DNA from: Bemisia tabaci
Lineage: Eukaryota > Arthropoda > Insecta > Hemiptera > Aleyrodidae
Direction of reading: 5' to 3'
Length of the DNA stretch: 64,000 bases
NCBI RefSeq assembly: GCF_918797505.1
Contig: NC_092795.1
Span: 16,603,131 to 16,667,130 of the forward strand
Shown piece by piece: positions 1-12,800 of the stretch; the stretch's first letter is position 1, and each line of letters begins with the position of its first letter. The notes beneath the pieces were generated by a model that was not told the DNA's origin, ran no database searches, and saw nothing but the letters and a program-made list of their open reading frames with translations. The position numbers and the translations under genes were made by a program.

Positions 1-329
1 TATATAAGTACTTTTTGTCGGCTGTCAAGTAAACCAAGAGTATTTCGCATACCTTTGTTTTCAAAAGGATTGTTTAAACCCGTTTTTTAAGAGTCAGAGA
101 AGGTGGTTTCCAGGTAACACATAAATTACAATTTATCGTTAAGAGGCTGAAGGTACGCATATATTCTATTTGTTTTCCTGGTGGACCGGCCGAAAATCGT
201 AGCTTATTCTGCCTCGTCAATAAACGCCTTCAAAACCGTGAGGACGCAATTGTACTTGCTTGCCAACAGTTTGCAACAGGCATAATCTTTTGAGTATTTG
301 CGTTGATTGAAACTGCATAAATGTTACAG

Positions 330-1805
330 TTATAACATATGCCGACGTCTACGAGGCATTTCCTTACAATGATCATTTTGGAATGGTGGAATTGAATGGG
401 CAGCATGTTCAAGAATTTCTCGAGCGCTCCGTGGAGAAGGACAATTCGCCGTTTTTGCAAATGTCAGGTAAATGGAACATAAAAATATATTTTATGAATA
501 AAGGCGCAGCGAGGATGGGGGATTTTATTCAGGCAATACTTTGATTCATCATAACAAAGTTTTTGCTGTACCAAGTAACATTTTACCTATGACAACGAAA
601 GTTTCCTCGGTGCAACGAAAAGCTCAATGCCACTGTAACATTTTCTTCCGATTGCTACAACCAACGAATTTGAAGAGAGTTCGAAGGAATTTCGTGAAAA
701 TCGTCATTAAAAATTTTCTTTCTTGGTGCAATATTAGGTTTTCTTGATGCCTTGAATTTTTTTTCGGCAAAACATAAAACCGTCAAGAAAATGGTTCCTT
801 TTTTTGTCAGTAATAAATCCAATTTTTTCAGAGCAAAGACTATGCCTCTACTTCCGTCAAAAACGCAGAAGTTGCTCAGAGTTTGGGTGACAAATACACC
901 CCATGGAGTGTCGGCTGCTACCATACCACGTGTCCCTTTATTATTTCGTCAAAGTTTGCATGCTGCATGTTTGTACATTGACAATAAATTCTTAAAAATA
1001 TTCTCTTGAATTAAAAGAAAAGTTAAATAAAAATTCTTCGTGTGGAAAACGCTTTTTTCAAAGAAAATAAATTTTGAGGGAAAGTAATGTATTTCAGTCG
1101 AAATGAGTTTTCTTTAATTTGGAGAAATTTTAACTTTATCAACGATGAAATATTTAATATATTTTTAATTTTAAAAAACCCCTATATGAATTAAAACAAA
1201 TTTCGTTCACCCAAAATTTATTTTCTTTAATTTAAAAAAAAAGATTTGCTTTAAGAAACTTTTCTCTCTGAATCGAAGAGCACTTGTGCTCCTCTTCATT
1301 TTTTCTTAAAAATAATTTCTTAGAGTACGGTGCGTTTATTATGATGTCCTTTATATTTCATTGAATTCATACTTCCACGCAGGTATGAAGGTGAAATTTG
1401 ATTTGACTAAGCCACCAGGACAGAGAGTTTCAGAAGTTTACGTTCGGTGTGCGACTTGTCCCATACCGAGGTACGAGCCTCTAATCATCCACAAATACTA
1501 TCGCATCATCATGAGTGAATGGATGTACAATGGTGGAAGTGGATTCGATCAGATTAAGAAGCGTGCCAGATTCTGGGCTCCAGGTGAGATCTTACACAAA
1601 TGTCACATACTGGAATTCAAAAACTGAAGGGGGTGGTAGTCAGAGAGCATAGTTACCTTATTCCTCGGTTGAAGTAGCCCTTTTCCAATTATAAGTTTCT
1701 GCTGAAAGAGCAAACTTGATCACAAAACCTGGCAATACATAGTTAGTGCGAAATTAGAAAGAACTAGTATTTTGATTATGGTCTCCCGAAATTTCGGTTT
1801 TCAAT

Positions 1806-1861
<56 letters not shown>

Positions 1862-2564
1862 ATCTCTCCGACTTTGAATATTTTCATGAAAAAAAGGAGA
1901 AATAAACCTTAATACTTCGTTATAGAATTTCTAGATCGTCGAGGACGAATCATGCGAAGTTCTACGGAATAAAAACGATAGGTTTTAATTGCTTCCATTG
2001 GAGTTAAATATTACAGGGAATCACTATGTCGCAAACTAATATACGTATTTTCCTAGTTTTACCAGCAACAAACTGTGGAAATTTCGATATGAAATCCGAG
2101 ATACAAAAGTTAGGCACGTAGCTACTACAAAACTTTTTCACTTCCTCAAACTGTATTAAAAGCTTACCTTGAACAGAGTGGCTGAATAAAGAGGCTATCT
2201 AATTTCGGGGATTCCTTTGATATTGGAATCTGTAATCATGTGATTGTTGTCTGGAGACATAGCTCAATGTTGTATCAAAATTAAAATGTCGCCTCATTTT
2301 ATCTGCTACTGTTCGAGGTAGCTTAAAATTTGATTACATAACGTAGGATAAGCTTGTTTTTTGCTCTCTATTTTCGGGAAGAATTCGTATTTAACTCCAG
2401 TTTTGAATTTAAACATTTCAGGAAGGAAGGATCTAGAGATTGTTCTGGATTACTTACAGAATTACAGTCCTTTAATCCTGGAATTGGATGAAAACTTATC
2501 AATCAAACTGCCCGTGGAAGCTAATACGAACACATCAGTATATGTGAATACTGCACACAAATAA
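330..2564 (+). CDS. 5'-nucleotidase/apyrase family gene A, 3' part only (three terminal exons)
   Basis: Coding exons at 330-467, 1383-1583 and 2422-2564, each with AG/GT borders and Gly codons split as G|GT and G|GA. They encode the C-terminal (5_nucleotid_C) domain: a segment reading FGMVELNGQHVQ, then a Cys-x2-Cys stretch (VRCATCPIP), HKYYRIIMSE, an NGGSGF loop and a final SPLILELDEN motif. Exon lengths of 138 and 201 nt are identical to exons 8 and 9 of gene B, and the 201-nt exon is about 70 percent identical in protein by eye, so A and B are tandem duplicates. The upstream exons with the metal-binding half must lie left of base 1; none is visible in 1-329. The protein ends without a hydrophobic GPI-anchor tail, so the product is probably secreted. 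The base-stacking Phe of the NGGxGF loop is present, but the usual Asp of that loop is Ser, and the PF motif is PY. Confidence 0.85.
1808..1857. repeat. Poly-T tract in last intron of gene A
   Basis: An uninterrupted run of about 50 T lies inside the 838-bp last intron. Such runs recur through the window and could be retroposon tails inserted in antisense or slippage-expanded microsatellites. Its length in the assembly is unreliable. Confidence 0.9.
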
Positions 2565-2565
2565 A
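2560..2565 (+). promoter_or_regulatory. Polyadenylation signal overlapping the stop of gene A
   Basis: AATAAA at 2560-2565 contains the TAA stop codon (2562-2564). If used, the 3' UTR would be only a few tens of bases. A second AATAAA lies at 2904-2909 and may be the signal actually used. Confidence 0.4.
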
Positions 2566-2570
2566 ACCCA

Positions 2571-3826
2571 TAGATATGTGTAATTTTTTTCATCTTCCTC
2601 ATTTTCTTTCAACCTTTCAATTCTCCTAAACGTTTTCACAAATGCTGAATGCAGCTCCATGACGTCAAAACAGTCAAAATATTTGCAAGGATCAGCGCTA
2701 TATGAGACCATTTTATCATGGAGGTTCGAAACTTGACATTTTGATTGATCTTATTATTTTCTGATAATTTTCCAAGTACGATTTTGTAACGGGCAGTATG
2801 AAAAACAATATTGAATGGTTGCAAGTGAAATCAGAATTTTTTTCAACGAGTACATATTTAATAAGCATGAGCGGACTTATGAACGACAAAATTATATTTC
2901 TATAATAAATAGTAGCCTAAAATGAGAAGATAAAATATTTCCACGATGTGAACGTGTTAATTGTATGCAAAAATTGATTTCTTCTCCATTACTAAGTTTG
3001 GCCTGTTCTTATTTATTTGATCACTCTGAAAACATATGTTCTACTCAGACTTATTTATTTTGGATCCGAAAAATGACGTCATTTCATATTACTTAGTTAA
3101 CTTATTGTAGACGTAACGCACGTTTAGAGATCATTATTTGAAGCGAACTCTCATTCTAAGAGTGCCTTACGCCAGAATGATTACTATTAATAAGAGTAAA
3201 GACACGCCGGTCATGTAAAATTGCATATGCATCAAATTGAAGGCGATTCCTACGCTGTGGCAAAGAATACTTCTAAAATAGAGACTGAAGTAAGTGAATT
3301 AGGAGCTAAGGCACAAGAAGTAGTAATGCAGGAGCAAGATGAGTTTCAATGATACCTCTAAGCGCAAAGGGTAAACTATAAACTCACGGGAAAAAGGAAC
3401 TAAGTGCTTTCATCAACGATGAAAGAACTACAAGTGGGCGACTCTGTTCCACACGTAATTTACATATCAAAATGCACGTGAGCAGATAAAAGATAGATAA
3501 AAACAATCAAATACATTCAGTCCTCGACGTGTGATGTATGTAAATTTCAAGAGTTTCCCACGGCCAATTACATCTAGTTTAGCAGAAGGATTAATAAGGT
3601 AATAAGGGCAACACCTCTTCAGTAGGAGGATAATCTAGAGATTAGAAAGTTATCGACATGGTAACAAATTTTGCATTCCTAGAGTTGATGAAACTTCAGT
3701 GTGACAAGAGGCCTCGGTGGCAGCACTCATTATCTGTGCAATTTCCTGGAGTCTACAGCTAGAAACAATGACCCGTTAGGCTATTGATAATGGTTTAGAT
3801 TATAGCGTTTTTGGAAGGTCTCGGCT
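2571..3826. other. Intergenic spacer between genes A and B
   Basis: No supported coding exon and no clear transposon. It is AT-rich. GATA-type motifs occur at about 3482-3500 (three overlapping AGATA cores) and near 3785. It must hold the 3' UTR of A and the promoter of B, but no convincing TATA box was found. Confidence 0.5.
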
Positions 3827-3851
3827 GAAGTTAGCCGGATTGGCTAACTTC
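3827..3851 (+). promoter_or_regulatory. Perfect hairpin upstream of gene B start
   Basis: A 10-bp inverted repeat GAAGTTAGCC / GGCTAACTTC with a 5-base loop lies about 80 bases before the gene B ATG. It could be a 5' UTR stem-loop or a dyad operator-like site; no function can be assigned from sequence alone. Confidence 0.35.
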
Positions 3852-3932
3852 CAAGTTAGTTAGTGTTTCCGATCATATTTTGTGAGGCTTATGAGTGTGT
3901 TCGTTTCGCTTATTTTCTAATATTTCAATAAG

Positions 3933-6900
3933 ATGAGCGGTATGTTTGTAACCGCGTGTGCGGCGTTGTGCGGGTGGTATCTTGCCTCTGCCGAAGGCGC
4001 TGTCGAAGTAAGCATAATCCACTTCAACGATTTCCACGCTCGCTTTGAACCGGTCAATCCTGTGACGGCCGGCAAATGCGAGAAAGGAGCTGAGGATACT
4101 TGCGTGGGTAAGTTGGGAGTAACCAGGCCGTATAAGCTATCGAGAGTTGCCAAATTTCCTCGGAAAAAACATGTATTTGTGGGGGAAGTTTTCCTTGAAA
4201 TTTGTAGAGCTTTCAGGTTAAATTGCTGACAAAATTCTCTGAAAAATTTGATAAAAAATTATTCATGATTTTCCCGCCGCGGTTAATTCTAATGTTATTG
4301 CAGGAAATTTGGCAACATCTGAAGGCTCATAGGGCGTTCTTCCTTAGCACGGCAGCAGGGCGGTCACGGGTGGAACTGGAGGCGGGGCGGGGAGGGTAAG
4401 GCCTTCCCTATAAAAATGTTGAGAGACTTTACTAAATTAGTGCGAGAAATATCCTCCATCAATATTGTGTATCATCAATCAACGTTTCGATAAGAACCTC
4501 AAAATTGCGCTTAAGATCACTCATTTTAGCGGCTCTGGTGCTTGCACTAGAGCTGCTATTCCGGACGGTCCCAGCTGGGGAGTATCAATGCAGCATGTTA
4601 CATTGTAGAGACCGCGCGTTGGTTGATGGGAATCGGCGCCATTTTCGGCTATGTTCCTTGTCATGACTTTATTTTATTGCATACTGTTTTATTGTTAGTC
4701 AATGCTATGTTGTGTATTGTATTTTTGGAATCATGGTGATACAGTCAACAATTCAAAACTTGTTTGTGCTTTTATCTCGTGATGGAAAAAATGTACTTTA
4801 CGTTCAAAATTTGAAAATTTGAATTTGAAAGTTTTCGCGGTTAAGGAAGCTTTAACCACTGGGTTGGAGCTTCCTAGTCATTTACTCGATATCAGCTGAT
4901 AGCAAACAAAGGTTACCAGGGAAACCGTAAACGTCTAACAACTATCGTGGCCATTGGGGCGATTATTGAAATGATATCGACTGTATGTCGCCGCTTACGA
5001 CAGGACATAGCCCTATCTTAACTGTGTAATATATCGCAATTCGATATTGTTTTGATTTTTAAAAGGAGCAATTCATTCATACAGTTCCGATTAGTTTTGG
5101 CGAACGGGCCCTTAACCTACGGCACTCGGCTCATGGGAATTTTTTAACTCTAAATTTTTTAACCTAACTCTTCCATTCCGGGAACATATTTATTGAAAAC
5201 GGCGACTTTTTCAACAGTCCTATTTTTATCTACAACATCTAAGTGGCCCTTCATAATCATTTAATTTTGGCCCCTGGCCAGAAAAAGGTTCGGAAATTGC
5301 AGTGATTTTGCCGAAAATGCTGAAGTAAGTAAATTTGGGCATTTTTTTTCCTTCTGCAAACTCTGTGGAGAAGCACTTCTCCTCCAGTACATCTATTTTT
5401 TTACTTATCTCTCGCAAGGTACATTTACAGAAGGTGTGTTCCAGTATTAACAGTTCAGATTCGTTGTTTTTTTATTATAACGCTTATTTCGGAAAGCAAT
5501 TATTACATTGTTCAATTCTACTGACTTTCAACACTCGATTATACTCCCGGCAAATTCTGCAGCAGCGTTTCAAATGTTGACTCTAATGCTTCCAACAGCC
5601 ATCCGATGTCTAAGGGTTTATTCCTAGATTTAGGGATTTTCCGGAATTTCCAGGGATTTAGGGATTTTTCAGGAAATCTAGGGATTTTTTTTTGATGAGG
5701 TAAAGTTACCAAAAATCAACTTTTTAACCTCAATTATAGCTTCGACAATCGAAAACATTTTTTCATCTATATGTATATTTTGTAGGCCTTTTTGGCAACA
5801 CTATTTTCCCCGCAAATAAGCCGGAAATTAAAACGATTGTGTCCTTCGATGTACTTGACATTCAACTGCATTCAACCTGTTAATAATAAGAAATCAACTA
5901 ATATTCTTTCATTTTATTGGTCTGGATTAGCACTGCTTTCAGAGAGCGCCAAAATTCAAACGAGCCAATCAGATATAAATATTGCAAATCGCTACATCGA
6001 ATGACATCATGATTCTTCATAAAAAAATGGCGCTTTTTGCAAAATCTAGGGATTTTTTAAGTATATTTGAGCAAATCTGGGGATTTAGGGATTTTTAGCG
6101 AAATCTAGGCATTTTTTTTCTTCCCCGCTAGGGATTTAATATCGGAAGACTGGCTTCCAGTATCGCAGCGTTGATCGTCGCTGATGTCGAAATGGAACCT
6201 AATGCCGGACATACTGTAACACCTCCATTCCTCAATTCCGGTGAGGAATACGTCTCTACCCTTAACTCAATATAAATATACAAATTGATAAGTGAGTGCT
6301 TTAGTCTCCTGAAAACAGAATTGCGAAACTTAAAATTGGAGAAAAATGATGAGTAAATGAAAAAATGGAACCAATTGATGGAAAAGTCGCATGCCATTCT
6401 GACACAAAATATGGCGTCTATCGAATCACCTTAACTAAATAAAATAACCAAATTTTCAACTCTCAAACTATCAACTATCAACTATCAAAATTCAAACTAT
6501 CAAAATTTCCAACAATGACAAAAATGATTGTAATATACCTATAATGTAATGAAATATACACGCTCTAATCATTTAATTTGTATTACCTTTATGTTATGTA
6601 CCTACATGTTATACTATTTTTATAATAAATTTTGCCAACATGCTTTTCAATTCAGTCTACAACATTTCATTCCGACGTGGCAATAATGATTTATAATGCC
6701 CCTAAACATTAAAATGAATTACAATAGTAATGCCGCATTATAATGTCGTATTATACATCGCAACGATTCATGTCCTACTGATTATTGATTATTGTAAGAT
6801 GAATTCTGTTTTCTCTGATTGTATGTTTCATACGTGCGAAGCAAGTACGGGTCACTAGAAACGTGGTTCGTACGGGTGGCTGATGAAATTGATCTTCGAA

Positions 6901-9798
6901 TACCTTTTGATGAGCTAGGGAAATGGAACCATCTGCATCTCATGGACAATAAATAGTTGCCGTAATTAAGGTCATCCCGTGATTAAGGTGCCGTGATTTA
7001 AGTCATAAATTCTTCATCTAATTCTTGATTCATCTCCAAAATGTCTGCTAAAGCTTTCATGCGCTTCTCCTTGTATGCATGAATGAGCAAATTGGGTATC
7101 GAACAAGCGGACACTTTTTGAAAATTTAGATGATTCTGGACAATATCGTACAGAAGTCCACGAGCTGCAGATAGAACCATTACCTCTAGCTCATCAAAAG
7201 TTATTCGAAGATCATTCAACAACCTCTTTGACAAGTTGCAAAAACTTTTCGTTAACAATAGTGTCACACGGTACTAGGAATATTTACTATTTAACGAACC
7301 TTATATTTCCCTGACTCAGTCCTAAACTATAGAAGTATGCGTTACTTTTCCAGCAATCCAAAAAAACAATTATACAAAAAACCAATACCTACACTTTCAG
7401 ATATAAAAATGCAAATTTTTTGCAGCCTCGCTAAACGACTTATCAACCAGAGATTTTTTAGGAAGCGGACCTCCAAAGAGCTTTCAAAATTAAAAGTATA
7501 CAACAAGTGATAATGCCATGTATTCGCCATATCAAAGCCCAATACACATTTATACACCGGCTACGTAAATCTGCTAAGTTACAAAACATGAATCGACAGT
7601 TGTCGGATTGTACATCAATGACAAAATGTGTCTAGGCCCTCATTCTTGACTACAACTACTGCCCCAGCAGAGCCGCTCTCCGACGCCAATGCGTTGGAGC
7701 TTCCTGCTTGTTTTTTCAAATATATCCAATTTGCATCTGGTTGAGTCCCCCAGATTTCTTTCGGCGGGGTGTATCTGTACCTTCTTCCCGAATTCTTATT
7801 TGTGATATGCCCTTTTGGCCTCTCACAAAAGCAGATTCCGAGTTCCGCCCGTGGTGAATCTTTTCAGGCATAACTGAACCCCTGAGCACTTTTGATGATG
7901 CGATACACATAAAACTGAGACAAAAATACAAGAGTGATTTGAGAAAATTATTCTTTGCTTACACTTTCACCGGTGCTTAAGTTAAAGAAAAAAAGTATAT
8001 AGGTTCACAGAGTTACAATTTTTTTGTTTAATTTGGTTAAAAAAAAAAACCGATCACCATGATTGCATAAAATTTTGAGTGATTTCTGTCGCGGTTACCC
8101 GTCGAAAAGATGGTTCGAAGTAAGCTATAAAGTTACTGAGCGGGTTCTCGGCACCATGTCGCGGTTATGGATTAGTTAAGCCTTAGACGGACTGAAACAT
8201 CTAAAATAATCCTAACCGTGGCGGTAAAATTAGCTGTGGGAGAGCAATGAAAAAAAGACGATAGAGTTACTGGGTGACGTATTTTCAAGAAGATGGAATC
8301 GTTACAAAAGATTAAAGGACTGACTATCGGAGCACAAAGGATGGCGGTGCTAGTTGGTAAGAAAATCCGAAGTACAGGACTTCGCGGTCGAAATCGAAGT
8401 GGTCCGGCTCCTTTTGTTAAAAGAGGAGCTCGGTCTTAGAGAGTCTTATCTTTCAATCCATCTCGTGACGCTGGTAATAAAAATATAATAAAGATAGATG
8501 CGTACGACGTGATCACAGCAACGAGTAAGTGAAGCTTGCTCGATGCTAGGTTTTGAAAATTCATAGAGAGAGACCGAAAATATGGGAGAAAGGGAGATAG
8601 AGAATCTCTATGAATAAACGCGTTGCGGTATACGCGACAATTTCCCTGTGCTCTATCAAGAAATTTTTTGAAAATTTCTTGTGAAAAGTTCGGATATTAT
8701 TTTCTTGAAACATTGAAATACATATATGAGCGATGCTTGATTGAGAAAGTGCGAAAAATTTGAATTACCGCAATTTGGATACGGTCGAATGAGTTCCAAA
8801 ATTTCTACGTAATCGACAGATTTGGTAAGATATTTTTGTTTAGCCATATCATTGATATACTCTGTGCTTTCGTGGCATCCGCGCAGTTGCCAAAATGTTA
8901 CAAGCACATGTTCATGGTTATGTCAAGAGTGTTCAGCTCCCCATACATGTTTCATAAAAATGCGCAACATTTTAGAGTGATAAATACGGCAATTACTATA
9001 CTGACGTCTCAACAAGCAGTTGAAGAGCGTCGTCTATTTTCCGGATTCACGGTTCTTCACTGTCCACGCATTCGAGCAAGCAATTGTCACGTAAAATTTA
9101 TCTCCTAGTATAGGAGCAGGCAAGTATCCCGTGCAACTTATTCAAATTATTTCAAGAGCCTGTCAAACATCTCTGGGTAACACCGATAAAGTATGCGGGC
9201 GAGGAGAATAAACCGGGCGTGTTCAAAGCTAAAAGAACTATCTCTATTTTGACATGAGCTCTGTCATGGATGTATTTTTACGAACCTTAGGGCTCAAGTC
9301 ACAATCGAGATAGCTTCTTTTGATTTAAAGACGGTCAATTGAGGAAAACTTTGTCACTGTGTAATACGTACATGGAGGTCAATTCCTATTGTCACTTGTG
9401 GAAGTGCTCGGTATTATGCAATCAAGAGCAAACATGAGGCTTTGAATTTTAGCATGATTTTGTTTTGTGCTTTCCAATTCAAAATTCTAAGCTCCCTCGG
9501 ATAGAGGTATGCTGAAAGGCGTACATCCAACAACTCCCATAATTGTATATTGATGACTTAATTCGGAGAATGCGTATCTCCATTGTAACGTTTCACAATT
9601 TCCAGTTAGATTTGATTTTTTTTTAACGTACTGTAGTCACTGTATCTCCTTCAAATTTCACGTATATATTAACGCACGTAGGAAAACAAATTTCCAAAAA
9701 ATTCAAGAAATATTTTTCGCTAGTTTCCTTTAAAAAAATAAATAAATAAAAAATGAGCGGGTATTTACGATGTCTTAATCAGAAATAATTTTGTTGTT

Positions 9799-9846
<48 letters not shown>

Positions 9847-12800
9847 AGCAGTATGCACGTATCGACCTCATCCATCGATATGAATTTTTTGAGACCTTTC
9901 TGAAAGCCTCACACAATGATGATATAACATTCACGAATTTGCTCCAAATACGTAGGAATTCTTTAATACGCAAAATTTCGTTGAGATCAAACAAAGAAGA
10001 AAACCAAACTTGAATGTCCATGCTGACCTTTCTTACTTGATGCGAATGCGTTGAATGTTTCTTCTTCTTACTAAAAATGAAGGTACGTATGGCAATTGAG
10101 TAAATGCTGCTTTTCTTCGTACCAAAGGAATTTATAATGTACCTCTCAAGAACCCAATTACGTTACAGCAAATTCTTTTAACAATATCACGTAACGAAAA
10201 AAAAGTTTAAAAAATTCTGGGTTGGCTAGCCTTAGCATTTCTTTATCTTTGCAGGTGGATTCGCACGCATGCATGGAAAAATACTTGAGCTGAAAAAGCA
10301 AGAACCAAATGCCTTGGTAATAAATGCTGGTGATGTATTTACCGGAACTCTTTGGTTTAATCTCTTTAAGTGGAATGTCACCGCAGAATTTATGAATCTC
10401 TTACCAGTGGATGCGCAGGTACAGTACTTTTTTAGTGGATGTCGTCACCTTCCGGCCAAAGTATCACAAGCGCCATGCGACGTTGAAAAATTTCCGCTGC
10501 CATTTTATTTTTTTACAAAAAAATTGTTGGTTGAATCTGTTTGAAAATTTCACTGAATTTTATCGGCAGCTCAAAGAAAATTCAGTGAAATTTTCGAATT
10601 GCTTTATTGAAAAATTTCTCTGAAAGGAAATAAAATAGCGGCGGAAATTTTTAAACGTCTCATGGCGCTTGTGATACTTTGGCCTAAAGGTGATGATGTT
10701 TTGAACAACTGGAAAGTCAATCGATTGATTGATACTTTTTGTGTGTTAGATTTCTGAGAAGAAAAAAAATTAAATTATCTTAAGTCACAAAACGCTATAC
10801 ATTACAGCAAGACGCAGGTATTGATGCTAAAAATGTTATGTGGGTACAATTTGAGATAATAGCGAAAGTTTTTCCCAAACGAGTGTCACAAATCGTTTTG
10901 TTTTTAGATTTTTGTGCCTAAATTTTCCAGGAATATTTCGCGTGCAATCGTGCCAAAATTACTAATTTTTTGACGTTACTGAAATAAAATCCCTCTCCTC
11001 GTGGATAGACAAACATGCACAAACTATAAATTGTCTAAAAACGCCTATCTGTTTAAAAAATCAATAACAGATATGTGATTTCTAAAAGAGAGAAAAAAGT
11101 TGAATCATCCTTTTAATCAATGCTGTTTATACTTAGAAGCAATGTCAGAAAATTAGCCCACTTTGTTTTGTTGCAGACAATTGGAAATCATGAGTTTGAC
11201 ATCGAAGGGCCGCAGGCTGTCTTGCGATATCTAAGCCTGATGAAGAAGGAAACACCGACTGTGCTCTCAAACGTTGACTGTACAAAAGTCCCAGAGCTGC
11301 AGAAATACCTAAAAAAATGGACAATCGTACGGAAAGGTGATTTGCGTATTGGCATCGTTGGATATGTTTCGACGAGTTTCCCGGTTTGTGTATTTTTTAC
11401 TTATCCCTTTCTTGTTTTTGTTCAAAAATTAACAAGAGACACGAAATATTATTTTTTTGATATGCTGTCGATATATAGCTTCAGAAAACTTTGATTATTT
11501 GTTCCCTGATCTCTCATTGAAACGTGTGAATGAGTCATAGTGCCAAGTAATATAATTTTCTAAAAAAAAAATTTTAAAAAAAACCGCAACACCACTAACA
11601 ATAAGTTATGACCTGAATAGTGTTTAAAACAGGATGTTAGAATGGCGCATGCGGTCATACTATCGTGGTAGCAAAGCTGAAAACCCAAAAACTGGAATCG
11701 TAAATCGAGGAAACTAATGTAGTTCTTAGTTTAAAACGAAGTAATAAGAGCGCTTGGCCCATGGAAGTGTATGAGAAATGCTTTACACACGGTTTCATCG
11801 ACAGTTCTCACGATTTTTCCCACATTATTTCGACGTATTTCTGCTGAAAGGGACCGGAGACGGATGGAAAAGAAGGAGTGTGCTCGTTAGTTGAGGGCCG
11901 TAAGAATGAATGGGAATTATAAAGCGCCAATGACGTCAACGGCGACGAAGCTGCCGCATGCCGCCGCCGAGGTTGTTCGTGGGGGTATTTTCTGCCATGA
12001 AAGCGAAGAGCAGTAAGTGTCAAATTTTCGAAATCGAGTTTCCTTCAAAATTCGTCTAAACTCTTTTGAATAAAATCACTGACATTGCCAAAACAGCGAA
12101 ATCCATCTTAACTGTATCAAAACGAGACTTATGAGAAAGCCTTAAGTGCACAAAAAATTACGTAGTTTTAGGCAAGACAGCATTAAGTGACAATATTCCT
12201 CCATAGAGCCAATGAAAACAGTGCTTTCAAGTGGAGTGCCTCCCTCTTCTGCGAATTTCGAATCTGAAAATGTGTTTATTGTGTGTCCAAAACGCAACCA
12301 CGAAAGCATACAGAAGATAGCACTTAGGGCTGTCTTGCCTAACAATAACATGCTGTCTTCCAATAACCTAGTATAAAAATTAAAAATATCCTTTTTTGTA
12401 ACTGGAATAAAATTGCTCGATTTTTAATCATCCAAACGATTTCAAGGAGTCTTTCGGGCGATTAGTGACAATTTGACAAAGAACGGAGGCTTCTTTTAAT
12501 AAAATTTTCCGGTCAGAAGCTTCTGAGCCCATTTTCTCAAAACTTAATTCTTACACTTACCGCTCTATTCGCCCTGGTAAAAATTGGCAGTGGAATCTGT
12601 GTTCCAAAATATCATAGACCTGAAGCCGGCTGTAAGATTTCCAATAGCTTCTATAGCCGGCTACACAATTTCTTATAGCCTTATATAGCCGATGGCGACT
12701 GAGCAACAGCCAGACGATAAAGTGTATGATAAATGTTACTTATTACGGATGCTAGGACTGTTTTTGGATTACCGCTCTATTTTTTGGCCGTAGTATCTTG

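Noticed and set aside
5629..6139. Telomere-like TTAGGG repeats
   Set aside because: The unit is AGGGATTT with irregular spacing, not TTAGG (insect) or TTAGGG arrays.
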